In this document: piece after piece, positions 42,985 to 50,686 of the stretch
Layout: every line of letters starts with the position of its first letter
Numbering within the stretch: position 1 is the first letter of the stretch
From: Streptomyces sp. NRRL F-5122
GTDB taxonomy: Bacteria > Actinomycetota > Actinomycetes > Streptomycetales > Streptomycetaceae
Direction: 5' to 3'
Assembly: GCF_001507435.1 (NCBI RefSeq)
Contig: NZ_LMWH01000243.1
Location: 124,001-188,000 of the forward strand
Length of the DNA stretch: 64,000 bases
The notes under the pieces: model-generated
The model's input: the letters and a program-made list of their open reading frames with translations, nothing else
The model's database searches: none
What the model was told of the DNA's origin: nothing
Translations under genes and position numbers: made by a program

Positions 42985-44072
42985 ACACGAACACTTCCCG
43001 GCAGAACCCGGCCGAGTGGGACGAGGACGCGCAGTTGCTCTCCCACACGGCGCGCGACCTGCCGATGGGCCGTCACCAGTTCCACAAGGAGCGTCTGATG
43101 GCTCGAATTCAGCAGGAACAGCGCACACGGACGGCAGCGGCCCCGGAGAAGGCAGGGCGCTTTCGGCTGTCGCGCCCGGCGATCGTGCTGCCGGCCGTGG
43201 CCGCGGCCCTGACCGGGGCGGTCATCGCCCTGGTGGCGATGCCCGCAGGCAATGGGGCGGGCGGCGGCGGAGTCGCCACCGGACCCGCCCTGACCACGAC
43301 GGTCGGTGCCGCGACCACCAAGGGTGTGCCGCAGCTGCTCGACCGGATCTCGCTGGCGGCGGCCGAGACCTCCCACCCGGCGGTCAAGCCCGGCCAGTAC
43401 ATCTACATCGAGTCCAGGACGGCCGACACCTTCACCAAGACGGTCGGCGACAAGACCACCCTGGCCAGCCACGAGCTGCACCGCCGCCAGATCTGGAACT
43501 CTCCCGACGGCACCGAGGGCTGGCTGATCGACCCCGCCGTCAACGACAGCCCCGAGGGGGAGACCCTGAGCCTCCCCGACGAGCAGGGAAACCCTCGGGA
43601 GGCCGGTTTGAACGGGCCTTCGTACGACTACCTGGCCAAGCTGACCACCGACCCCGACGCACTCCTCGCCAAGATCTACAAGGAGGAGAAGGGCCACGGC
43701 AACTCCCCCGACCAGCAGGCGTTCACCACCATCGGCGATCTGCTCGGGGAGAGCTACCCGCCCGCCGAGCTGTACTCGGCGCTGTTCAAGGCCGCCGCGA
43801 AGATCCCCGGTGTCGTCGTCGTGCAGGACGCGGTGGACGCGGTGGGACGGCACGGGGTGGCCGTGGCCCGGCTGGACGAGACCAGCGGTGAGCGGGAGGA
43901 GTGGATCTTCGACAGGAAGACCCATGTCTTCCTGGGCGAGCGCAGTGTCCAGGTGAAGGAGAACAGCGGCGAGGACGCCTTGATCAAGCCCGGAACGGTC
44001 ACCTACACCAGCGCCATCATGAACCGGGCGATCGTCGACGGCATCAAGCAGACCCCGTCGCAGGCGGGCTGA
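42981..44072 (+). CDS. CU044_5270-type membrane protein paired with ECF sigma
   Basis: 363 aa. The cytosolic N-terminus (1-62, WDEDAQLLSHTARDLPMGRH) is followed by one helix at about 66-88 (IVLPAVAAALTGAVIALVAM) and a large outer domain (about 100-363) with QYIYIESRTADTF, HRRQIWNSPDGTEGWLIDP and GVAVARLDETSGEREEWIFD. I recognise the family that NCBI calls CU044_5270. It usually sits after an ECF sigma gene, as here with GGAGGAAA and ATGA overlap, and would act as a membrane anti-sigma or signal input. No enzymatic motif is seen. Confidence 0.83.
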   Translation: MNTNTSRQNPAEWDEDAQLLSHTARDLPMGRHQFHKERLMARIQQEQRTRTAAAPEKAGRFRLSRPAIVLPAVAAALTGAVIALVAMPAGNGAGGGGVATGPALTTTVGAATTKGVPQLLDRISLAAAETSHPAVKPGQYIYIESRTADTFTKTVGDKTTLASHELHRRQIWNSPDGTEGWLIDPAVNDSPEGETLSLPDEQGNPREAGLNGPSYDYLAKLTTDPDALLAKIYKEEKGHGNSPDQQAFTTIGDLLGESYPPAELYSALFKAAAKIPGVVVVQDAVDAVGRHGVAVARLDETSGEREEWIFDRKTHVFLGERSVQVKENSGEDALIKPGTVTYTSAIMNRAIVDGIKQTPSQAG

Positions 44073-44418
44073 CGGGCCCACCGGACGAGCCTGCGCAGGA
44101 CCGTCCCGCGCAACCCCACGACGGCCGGACCCGACCTTTCGGGCCGGCCGTCTGGCGTGCCGGGCGACGTCGGCGGGTCGGGAGGCTCCTGCCGGTGGTG
44201 GATTCCGCACCGGCACACCGCCGAGTGGCGGCCGAGGGCAGGGCGGCCGACGATGCCCAGAGGGAAGAACAGCCCGGTGAAGGACCCGCCCGGGCCGGAG
44301 GACGGCGTCCGTGTCCGGGCAGCCGGCTTCGGTTGGTCCGCCCCGCGTCGGGGAAGACGCGCGCCTGAGCGAGCATGGGAAGCGCACGACTCATCGTACG
44401 GATCAGGAAGTTGGCGTC
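44073..44418. other. intergenic region (346 bp)
   Basis: Holds a terminator-like hairpin at 44121-44151 and then GC-rich DNA without a convincing gene. Long frames on both strands here continue into neighbours and lack starts with ribosome sites. No clear promoter for the oxidoreductase was found. Confidence 0.5.
44121..44151 (+). terminator. hairpin after ECF / CU044 operon
   Basis: ACGGCCGGACC / GGGCCGGCCGT, 11-bp stem with one mismatch, loop CGACCTTTC. Confidence 0.6.
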
Positions 44419-45309
44419 ATGACAGACAAGCTCACCGTGAGCGTCCTGGGCACCGGGATCATGGGCGCGGCGATGGCCCGCAACATCGCCCGGGCGGGAC
44501 ACGCCGTCCGCGCCTGGAACCGCACCCGCGCCAAGGCCGAGCCGCTGGCCGCCGACGGCGCGCACATCGCCGACACCCCTGCCGAGGCGGTACAGGGCGC
44601 GGATGTCGTCCTGACCATGCTGTACGACGGCGGAACCGTCGTGGAGGTCATGGACGAGGCCATGCGCGGGCTGCGCCCGGGCATCCTCTGGGTGCAGTCG
44701 ACCACCGCGGGGATCGAGGACGCCGCCGAAATGGCCGCCTTCGCCGATGAACACGGACTGGTCTTCTACGAGGCCCCGGTGCTCGGCACACGCCAGCCGG
44801 CCGAGGCGGGGCAGCTGACCGTGCTCGCCGCGGGTCCCGTCGAGGGCCGGGACGCGGTGGCGCCGGTCTTCGACGCCGTCGGCGCCCGCACGCTGTGGAC
44901 CGGCGAGGACGGTGCGGCGGGCAGCGCCACCCGGCTGAAGCTGGTGGCCAACAGTTGGGTGCTCGCGGCGACCGCCGCGGCCGGCGAGGTACTGGCCCTC
45001 GCCGAGGCGCTGGGCGTGGACCCGCAGGACTTCTTCGGCCTCATCGGCGGTGGTCCCCTCGACATGGGATATCTGCGCGCCAAGATCGATCTCATTCGCG
45101 ACGGCGGGCTGACCCCGGCCAGTTTCGCGGTGGCGACCGCGGAGAAGGACGCCCGCCTGATCGTGGGGGCCGGTGAGCACAACGGAGTCCGTCTCGACGT
45201 CGCCGCCGCGGCCGCCGAACGGTTCCGCCGGGCCGCGGCCCAGGGCCATGGGGACGAGGACATGGCCGCCGCCTACTTCGCCAGCTTCGAGGACGAGCCC
45301 CGTTCCTGA
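44419..45309 (+). CDS. NAD(P)-dependent beta-hydroxyacid dehydrogenase-type oxidoreductase
   Basis: 296 aa. Rossmann motif VSVLGTGIMGAAMARNIARA at 6-25, then VWNRT-like AWNRTRAK; ILWVQSTTAGIEDA covers the substrate loop, and LKLVANSWVLAATAAAGEVL (about 172-191) has the catalytic Lys followed by Asn, as in 3-hydroxyisobutyrate dehydrogenases, glyoxylate reductases and related imine reductases. Helical C-terminal domain from about 170. AGGAAG is 8 nt before the ATG. The 17-bp gap to the F420-dependent gene suggests one transcript. Confidence 0.87.
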   Translation: MTDKLTVSVLGTGIMGAAMARNIARAGHAVRAWNRTRAKAEPLAADGAHIADTPAEAVQGADVVLTMLYDGGTVVEVMDEAMRGLRPGILWVQSTTAGIEDAAEMAAFADEHGLVFYEAPVLGTRQPAEAGQLTVLAAGPVEGRDAVAPVFDAVGARTLWTGEDGAAGSATRLKLVANSWVLAATAAAGEVLALAEALGVDPQDFFGLIGGGPLDMGYLRAKIDLIRDGGLTPASFAVATAEKDARLIVGAGEHNGVRLDVAAAAAERFRRAAAQGHGDEDMAAAYFASFEDEPRS

Positions 45310-45326
45310 CGACCTGAGGAGTCCAT

Positions 45327-45749
45327 ATGTCCAAGCCCCCGCTGCCCGCCGCGGCCGTCGAGATGCTGCGCCGCCCCAACCCGGCCGTCATCGCCACCCT
45401 GCGCGCCGACGGTCAGCCCGTCTCCACTCCCACCTGGTACCTGTGGGAGGAGGACGGCCGTGTGCTCGTCAACATGGACGAGGGACGCGTACGCCTCACG
45501 CATCTGCGCCGTGATCCGCGTCTGAGCCTCACCGTCCTGGACAAGGGGGACTGGTACACGCATGTCACCGTCGTCGGCCGGGTCACGGAGATGGAGGCCG
45601 ACAAGGACCTGAGCGACATCGACCGCGTCTCCGAGCACTACATCGGCAGGTCCTACCCGGACCGGGAGCGCGGTCGGGTCAGCGCCTGGATCACCATCGA
45701 CCGGTGGCACGGCTGGGGGGACATGAAGGACAGCGATCAGCCGGGCTGA
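45327..45749 (+). CDS. PPOX-class F420-dependent oxidoreductase
   Basis: 140 aa split-barrel flavin/deazaflavin protein: NPAVIATLRADGQPVSTPTW, YLWEEDGRVLVNMDEGRVRL, HLRRDPRLSLTVLDKGDWYT and VVGRVTEMEADKDL are the usual elements of the family that binds F420. The C-terminal DRWHGWGDM is a shared ending. GAGGAG stands close before the ATG. Reduction of an unsaturated ring or small substrate with F420H2 is the general reaction; the specific substrate is unknown. Confidence 0.87.
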   Translation: MSKPPLPAAAVEMLRRPNPAVIATLRADGQPVSTPTWYLWEEDGRVLVNMDEGRVRLTHLRRDPRLSLTVLDKGDWYTHVTVVGRVTEMEADKDLSDIDRVSEHYIGRSYPDRERGRVSAWITIDRWHGWGDMKDSDQPG

Positions 45750-45815
45750 GGTACGGCCGTGCGCAGCCGTACAAGGAGGGGCACCCTGGAATCAGCGGTT
45801 CCGGAGGTGATCGAC

Positions 45816-46091
45816 ATGATGCACACCGCAGTCGGATGGCATGTGGAACTCGAATTCGAGGAGGACCAGGAGCGTACGCGGGCGGCGGCACTCGTACGGC
45901 TTCCCGACGGGAACGAGGTCCGGTCCCACGGGTACGCAAGCCGCCACCACACCGACGCTAATCAGCCACGTGTGGGGGAGGAGATCGCGGGGGCGCGTGC
46001 GCTCAACGATCTCGCGATGCAGCTGCTCACGAAGGCGCACGGGGAGATCGACGACGCGTCGGGGAGGACGTCGCATCCGCTGACGCACTGA
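45816..46091 (+). CDS. DUF1876 (dsRBD-fold-like) protein
   Basis: 91 aa. The pattern HVELEFEEDQERTRAAALVRL, GNEVRSHGYASRHHTDAN, PRVGEEIAGARALNDLAMQL gives the small alpha-beta DUF1876 fold, frequent in actinobacteria and of unknown function. ATG 45816 follows GGAGGTGATC, ten bases that can pair without a mismatch to the end of 16S rRNA; ATG 45819 is next to it and equally placed. High expression is therefore expected. Confidence 0.85.
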   Translation: MMHTAVGWHVELEFEEDQERTRAAALVRLPDGNEVRSHGYASRHHTDANQPRVGEEIAGARALNDLAMQLLTKAHGEIDDASGRTSHPLTH

Positions 46092-46117
46092 ACAGGTCCC
46101 GGGGAAGCCGGTACCGG

Positions 46118-46151
46118 TGAGGCCCGTGCACGACACCGTGTGCGGGCCTCA
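46118..46151. terminator. convergent terminator
   Basis: TGAGGCCCG... / ...CGGGCCTCA, 14-bp stem with two mismatches, loop GACACC, between convergent genes. Confidence 0.6.
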
Positions 46152-46171
46152 CGGCCGTCCGGGCCGCGCGG

Positions 46172-47347
46172 TCACCCGAGGGACGCGCGTACCGCCCGTA
46201 CCAGGGACTGCGCCCGGGGGTCCGCCGTCACGCTCTGGCGGAAGCCGTTGGTGACATAGCCGAAGGCGATGCCGGACTCGGGGTCGGCGAAGCCGAGAGC
46301 GCCACCGCGGCCCGGGTGACCGAAGGAACCGGGGGCGAGCAGCGGCGAGGCACCGCCGTGAAGCATGTAGCCGAGGCCGAACCGGGTGCCGACCACCAGA
46401 ACGCGGTCGGGGCCCGCCGAGGCATCCGCGCGGGCGTGCTCCAGCGTCCGCGGTGCGAACAGACGGACGCCGTCCACCTCGCCCGCCAACGCGGCGTAGA
46501 AGCGGGCGAGACTGTCGGCCGTCGCGATGCCGTTGGACGCTGGCAGGACGGCCGCGCGGTAGGCGGGATCGTTCTCGTCGGGCAGTGGGGTGATCGCCGC
46601 GAAGGCACGGCGGGTGAGGCTGTCGGGGTCGGCGTAGGCGTCCGCGACCGCGCGCTTGGGGCGGGTGCGCAGCGTCCCGGCCTGGGCCGGCACCTCGAGG
46701 GGGCCGACCCGGCCCACGCGGTGCGCCTCGGCCTCGGGGAGTCCGACCCACAGGTCCAGGCCGAGTGGCCCGGCGATCTCGGCCGCGATCCATGCGCCGA
46801 GGTCCCGGCCCGTCACCCGGCGGACCAGCTCGCCGGTCAGCCAGCTGTACGTCTGAGCGTGGTAGCCGTGGTCCGTGCCGGGCTCCCAGAGAGGCGACTG
46901 GGCGGCCAGCGCCGCGGCGGCGAGATCGGGATCGGCGGCCTCGGCGGGGGTCAGCGGAAGGTCCAGCGCCGGCACCCCGGCCCGGTGCGCCAGCACGTGC
47001 CGCACCAGGGTGTGCTCCTTGCCCTGCGCCTTGAACTCGGGCCAGTACCGGCCGACCGGGGCGTCCAGGTCCAGCTCTCCGCGTTCGGCCAGCATCAGCA
47101 GCACAGCCGCGGCCACGCCCTTGGTGGCCGAGCGGACGATCTGGGCCGTGTCCCGCTCCCAGGGGTGTGTGCCGTCGATGTCCCGCGTCCCGGCCCACAG
47201 GTCGACGACCTTGCGGCCGTTGCGGTACACGGCGACCGCCGCCCCGCGTTCCCCCATCGTCTCGAAGTTCCCGAGGAACGCTTCCCTGACCGGCTCGAAG
47301 CCCTCGGCCACAGCGCCGTTCACGTCCACGCCCGTGTTCCCTTTCAT
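46172..47347 (-). CDS. serine hydrolase (class C beta-lactamase/EstB family)
   Basis: 391 aa without signal peptide, so cytosolic. The SxxK motif is Ser73-Ala-Thr-Lys76 in IVRSATKGVAAAVLL; HGYHAQTYSWLTGELVRRVT near residue 161 provides the tyrosine element; the C-terminal FGHPGRGGALGFADPESGIA replaces KTG as in family VIII esterases. These act as esterases or peptidases rather than true beta-lactamases. Start ATG 47347 or the in-frame GTG 47329, which has AAAGGG nine nt upstream and looks better spaced. Confidence 0.87.
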   Translation of the reverse strand: MKGNTGVDVNGAVAEGFEPVREAFLGNFETMGERGAAVAVYRNGRKVVDLWAGTRDIDGTHPWERDTAQIVRSATKGVAAAVLLMLAERGELDLDAPVGRYWPEFKAQGKEHTLVRHVLAHRAGVPALDLPLTPAEAADPDLAAAALAAQSPLWEPGTDHGYHAQTYSWLTGELVRRVTGRDLGAWIAAEIAGPLGLDLWVGLPEAEAHRVGRVGPLEVPAQAGTLRTRPKRAVADAYADPDSLTRRAFAAITPLPDENDPAYRAAVLPASNGIATADSLARFYAALAGEVDGVRLFAPRTLEHARADASAGPDRVLVVGTRFGLGYMLHGGASPLLAPGSFGHPGRGGALGFADPESGIAFGYVTNGFRQSVTADPRAQSLVRAVRASLG

Positions 47348-47488
47348 CCGCCTGCGACAGTGACTCCAACACCGTCGTTGCGCCTTCGATTCCTCAGCCC
47401 GGCACGGGCACGACGCCGATGTTCCGGTGCCGGCGCCGCAGGGCGGCGGGCAGCTCGGGACCCGTCCACCAGCCGGGCGTGACGGCGG

Positions 47489-48250
47489 TCACCGGGAGCG
47501 GTCCACCGCCGACGGCACGGATCGGGGATCGAAGCCGTAGGGCAGTTCCAGCCGGTGCGCGCGCATGAGCGTGTCGTCGGCGAGCAGCTGGCCGGTCTTC
47601 CCGTCCGCGGTGATGACGCCCTCGCTGAGGATCAGCGAGCGCGGGCACAGCTCCAGCGCGTAGGGCAGGTCGTGGGTGACCATGAGGACCGTGACGTCAA
47701 GGGACCGCAGGATGTCGGCGAGTTCGCGCCGCGAGGCGGGATCGAGGTTCGACGACGGCTCGTCCAGGACCAGGATCTCCGGTTCCATGGCCAGCACGGT
47801 CGCCACCGCGACCCGGCGGCGCTGGCCGAAGGAGAGGTGGTGCGGCGGCCGGTCCTTGAAGTCCGCCATGCCGACCTGTTCCAGGGCGCGGTCGACGCGG
47901 GCCTCCAGCTCGGCGCCCTTGAGCCCGGCCGTCGCGGGCCCGAAGGCCACGTCCTCACGGACCGTCGGCATGAAGAGCTGGTCGTCCGGGTCCTGGAAGA
48001 CGATGCCGACCCGGCGCCGGATCTCGGTCATGTGCTTCTTTCCGACGGGCAGCCCGGCGACCTTCACCGTGCCCGTGCCGCCGGTCAGGATGCCGTTGAG
48101 GTGCAGCACGAGCGTGGTCTTCCCGGCGCCGTTCGGCCCGAGCAGTGCCACCCGCTCACCGCGCGCGACGGTGAAGTCGACGCCGAACAGGGCCTGGTGC
48201 CCGTCCGGATACGCGAAGGCCAGTCGGGCCACTTCCAGCGAAGGTGTCAC
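47489..48250 (-). CDS. nikO: ECF metal transporter ATPase (NikO/CbiO)
   Basis: 253 aa ABC ATPase. Walker A GPNGAGKTTLVLHLNG, Q-loop VFQDPDDQLFMPTV (the D-D-Q-L-F form typical of CbiO/NikO), signature HLSFGQRRRVAVA, Walker B LVLDEPSSNLDP and switch MVTHDLPYAL. It energises the NikMN-Q membrane part. The start is taken as GTG 48250, which overlaps the nikQ stop as GTGA; an ATG at 48259 is in frame. The C-terminus is shorter than in many homologues. About 140 bp to the next gene hold nothing recognisable. Confidence 0.9.
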   Translation of the reverse strand: MTPSLEVARLAFAYPDGHQALFGVDFTVARGERVALLGPNGAGKTTLVLHLNGILTGGTGTVKVAGLPVGKKHMTEIRRRVGIVFQDPDDQLFMPTVREDVAFGPATAGLKGAELEARVDRALEQVGMADFKDRPPHHLSFGQRRRVAVATVLAMEPEILVLDEPSSNLDPASRRELADILRSLDVTVLMVTHDLPYALELCPRSLILSEGVITADGKTGQLLADDTLMRAHRLELPYGFDPRSVPSAVDRSR

Positions 48251-49044
48251 AGGGTCCATCCCAACAGGCAGACGACGAGGGCGGCGAGGGGCAGGGCGAG
48301 GGCGCGCGACCACTGCGCACGGGTCGCGGACACCTCGTCGATGACCGGCATGGAGCCGGCGTATCCGCGGCTGACCATGGCCAGGTGGACGCGCTCGCCC
48401 CGCTCGTAGGAGCGGATGAAGAGCGCGCCCGCGGACTTGGCGAGGACGCCCCAGTGCCGGATGCCTCGCGCTTCGAAGCCGCGCGACTCCCGTGCGATGC
48501 GCATCCGCCGCATCTCGTCGGTGATGACGTCGCCGTAGCGGATCATGAAGGAGGCGATCTGCACGAGGAGCGGCGGGAGTTTGAGGCGCTGCAGTCCGAG
48601 CAGCAACTCGCGCAGTTCGGTGGTGGCCGCGAGCAGAACGGAAGCGGCGACGCCGAGGGTGCCCTTGGCGAGCACGTTCCAGGCGCCCCACAGCCCGCCG
48701 ACGCTGAGCGAGAGCCCCGCGACGTCGACACGCTCGCCCTCCGCGACGAACGGCATCAGCACGGCGAAGGCGACGAACGGGACCTCGATCAGCAGGCGCT
48801 TGAGGAGGAACCCGGCCGGTACACGGGCCCGGTGCGCCACCGCACCGAGCAGAACGGCGTACAGCGCGAACGCCCACATCGCCTCGCGCGGTGTCGACAC
48901 CACGACGACCACGAAGGCGAAGGTGGCGGCGAGTTTGGTGTGCGGCGGCAGGGCGTGCACGGGAGAGTGCCCGTGCCGGTAGAGCCGGTGCGCGGCACCG
49001 CGCTCGCCTCCCCTCGCTCGAGAGGGTCCGGTTTGCGTCCTCAT
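48247..49044 (-). CDS. nikQ: ECF metal transporter T component (NikQ/CbiQ)
   Basis: 265 aa with five to six helices. The coupling region is SRGFEARGIRHWG, containing the A-R-G signature and the second SRGY motif (MVSRGYAGSMP) that touches the ATPase. HSPVHALPPHTKLAATFAFV at the N-terminus is a usual CbiQ opening. It begins one base after the nikMN stop and ends in an overlap with nikO, so the three are one operon in order MN-Q-O. Confidence 0.9.
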   Translation of the reverse strand: MRTQTGPSRARGGERGAAHRLYRHGHSPVHALPPHTKLAATFAFVVVVVSTPREAMWAFALYAVLLGAVAHRARVPAGFLLKRLLIEVPFVAFAVLMPFVAEGERVDVAGLSLSVGGLWGAWNVLAKGTLGVAASVLLAATTELRELLLGLQRLKLPPLLVQIASFMIRYGDVITDEMRRMRIARESRGFEARGIRHWGVLAKSAGALFIRSYERGERVHLAMVSRGYAGSMPVIDEVSATRAQWSRALALPLAALVVCLLGWTL

Positions 49045-49045
49045 C

Positions 49046-50086
49046 TCAGGCGGCCGGGGAGGTGCTCTCGGCGCGCCGCCTGCGGACGGCCCAGAAGACG
49101 GCGCTGCCCGCCGCGACGGTGACTCCGACGCCGATCACACCGGCGAGACCGCCGGACAGGCGGGCGTCGTCCACGTCCTTGACGCCGTAGTCGGCGAGCG
49201 GGGAGTCGGCGGAGGCGTGCTGCCGCGCCGTGCCGTCGATGCCGTGGTCGGCGGCGACCTTCTCCAGGCCGTCGGGGCTGGCGGAGGCGTAGAAACTGAC
49301 GAAGCCCGCGAGGACGAGGGAGGTGACGAGACCCGTGATCCACAGCCTGCGGTGGGACCGGGCGGCGGCCGGCACGGGTGCGGGCCCGGTGGCCGGCGCG
49401 TCGACCAGTTCGCCGCCTACGCGCAGTTTGAGGCGTTGCTGAAGACCCCGGGCGCCGTACACGAGATCCGGGCGTACGGCGATGACGGCGCCGACGGTGA
49501 GGGCGGTGATGACGGCCTCGCCGAGGCCGATGAGCACATGGACGCCGATCATCGCGGTGGCGACCTTGCCGATGGAGACATCGGTGGTGCCGCCGACGGC
49601 GTAGATCAGGGTGAAGGCGACGGCCGCCGCCGGGACGGAGAGCAGTGCGGCGAGGAAGGAGGCGACGGTGACGGAGCGGCGCGTCCTCGGGAGGATCTTG
49701 ACCAGACCGCGGAAGACGGCGTAGGCGACGACGGTGGTCACGATCGCCATGTCGGTGATGTTGACGCCCAGGGCCGTCAGTCCGCCGTCGGCGAAGAGGA
49801 TCCCCTGCATGAGGAGGACGACCGACACACACAGGACCCCGGTGAAAGGCCCGACCAGGATGGCGGCCAGCGCCCCGCCGAGCAGATGTCCACTGGTACC
49901 GGCGGCGACCGGGAAGTTCAGCATCTGTACGGCGAAGATGAACGCGGCCACCAGGCCGGCGAGCGGCGCGGTGCGTTCGTCGAGTTCACGCCGGGCACCC
50001 TTGAGGCTGACGGCCAGGGCACCCGCGGCGAGGACACCGGTTGCGGCGGAGGTGGGGGCGTTGATGAATCCGTCGGGTACATGCAC
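49046..50086 (-). CDS. nikMN: ECF nickel/cobalt transporter substrate component (fused NikM-NikN)
   Basis: 346 aa. The mature N-terminus MHVPDGFI is the metal site: Met1-His2 with a further His ligand in SGHLLGG form the square-planar pocket of CbiM/NikM. Seven helices fill about 1-215. After a linker (about 220-250) come a helix and an outer loop (about 255-335, SPDGLEKVAADHGID), which is the NikN part, and a last helix with a basic tail. So M and N are fused, as in several nickel systems. Operon with nikQ and nikO. A Nur-like box overlaps its promoter, so nickel is the probable cargo. Confidence 0.88.
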   Translation of the reverse strand: MHVPDGFINAPTSAATGVLAAGALAVSLKGARRELDERTAPLAGLVAAFIFAVQMLNFPVAAGTSGHLLGGALAAILVGPFTGVLCVSVVLLMQGILFADGGLTALGVNITDMAIVTTVVAYAVFRGLVKILPRTRRSVTVASFLAALLSVPAAAVAFTLIYAVGGTTDVSIGKVATAMIGVHVLIGLGEAVITALTVGAVIAVRPDLVYGARGLQQRLKLRVGGELVDAPATGPAPVPAAARSHRRLWITGLVTSLVLAGFVSFYASASPDGLEKVAADHGIDGTARQHASADSPLADYGVKDVDDARLSGGLAGVIGVGVTVAAGSAVFWAVRRRRAESTSPAA

Positions 50087-50092
50087 CGTTGG

Positions 50093-50098
50093 AGGATA
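50093..50098 (-). promoter_or_regulatory. -10 of nikMN
   Basis: TATCCT on the minus strand, 6 nt before the expected start of a very short leader, 10 nt in all before... the coding start lies at 50086. The Nur-like box lies immediately upstream, in the -35/spacer region. Confidence 0.5.
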
Positions 50099-50106
50099 GC
50101 GGCTTA

Positions 50107-50123
50107 TTGCGAAGCTATTGCAA
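50107..50123. promoter_or_regulatory. Nur-like box (nickel-responsive Fur-family operator)
   Basis: TTGCGA-N5-TTGCAA, matching the TTGCAA-N5-TTGCAA Nur consensus at 11 of 12 fixed bases. A third half site TTGCGA is at 50148-50153. The placement over the core promoter predicts repression when nickel is sufficient. Confidence 0.65.
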
Positions 50124-50244
50124 GAGCTTGGTTTCCGTGACTACCTCTTGCGAGCATCGAAAGCCGCCTTTGTCCTGATATGAGACATTAGAGAAGTAGT
50201 GGATTCACCTTCTGTGTGGGTGACGCAACGTGAGGAGCGGTCCC

Positions 50245-50595
50245 ATGACAGTTGTGGAGCAGTACGCACGAGCCCATGTCGTCACGGATTCCCCCGAAGC
50301 CCCGGACGCCGTTCCCATCGTTCTTCGCTACGACCCCGACACCGATCCACGATCCGTCAGCATCGGTCTGCCCGGACCGCACGAGTGGGCCTTCTCGCGG
50401 GATCTCCTGGAGAGGGGGCTGCGCGCCCCGGCCGAGAAGGGCGATGTCCGTATCTGGCCCTGCGGCCGGGTCCAGGCGGTCATGGAGTTCCACTCGCAGC
50501 GGGGGGTCGAGGTGGTGCAGCTGGAGTCGAAGGCGCTGCTGCGCTTCCTGCGCCGTACGTACACGGCGGGGGCCGCCGGGCAGCGCTTCTCCTAG
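50245..50595 (+). CDS. ssgE: SsgA-like sporulation protein (SsgE by position)
   Basis: 116 aa, size of the SALP family. VPIVLRYDPDTDPRSVSIGL, EWAFSRDLLERGLRAPAEKG, DVRIWPC and HSQRGVEVVQLESKALLRFL are the conserved blocks of the whirly-like SALP fold. SALPs guide peptidoglycan maintenance and septum localisation in sporulating hyphae; SsgE is linked with spore separation. Position beside the two PBP genes matches ssgE (SCO3158, recalled). GAGGAG precedes ATG 50245; the ATG at 50230 frame extension is not needed. Confidence 0.88.
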   Translation: MTVVEQYARAHVVTDSPEAPDAVPIVLRYDPDTDPRSVSIGLPGPHEWAFSRDLLERGLRAPAEKGDVRIWPCGRVQAVMEFHSQRGVEVVQLESKALLRFLRRTYTAGAAGQRFS

Positions 50596-50600
50596 CCGCC

Positions 50601-50633
50601 CCGCATCCGCGGGGCCCGATGCCGCGGATGCGG
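50601..50633. terminator. convergent terminator 1 (ssgE / PBP)
   Basis: CCGCATCCGCGG / CCGCGGATGCGG, 12-bp perfect stem, 9-nt loop, right after the ssgE stop. Confidence 0.7.
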
Positions 50634-50643
50634 CCGAGGGCCA

Positions 50644-50667
50644 CCTCGCCGCGGGCCCGCGGCGAGG
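50644..50667. terminator. convergent terminator 2 (ssgE / PBP)
   Basis: 24-bp perfect palindrome (CCTCGCCGCGGG and complement), 20 bp before the PBP stop codon. Confidence 0.6.
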
Positions 50668-50686
50668 GGACACGACCGGTCGCGGG

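Noticed and set aside
47394-47488. Short coding tail beyond nikO on the minus strand (GWWTGPELPAALRRRH)
   Set aside because: It has protein-like composition but no start with ribosome site; it could be a degraded end of a longer NikO or chance. Too little evidence for a gene.
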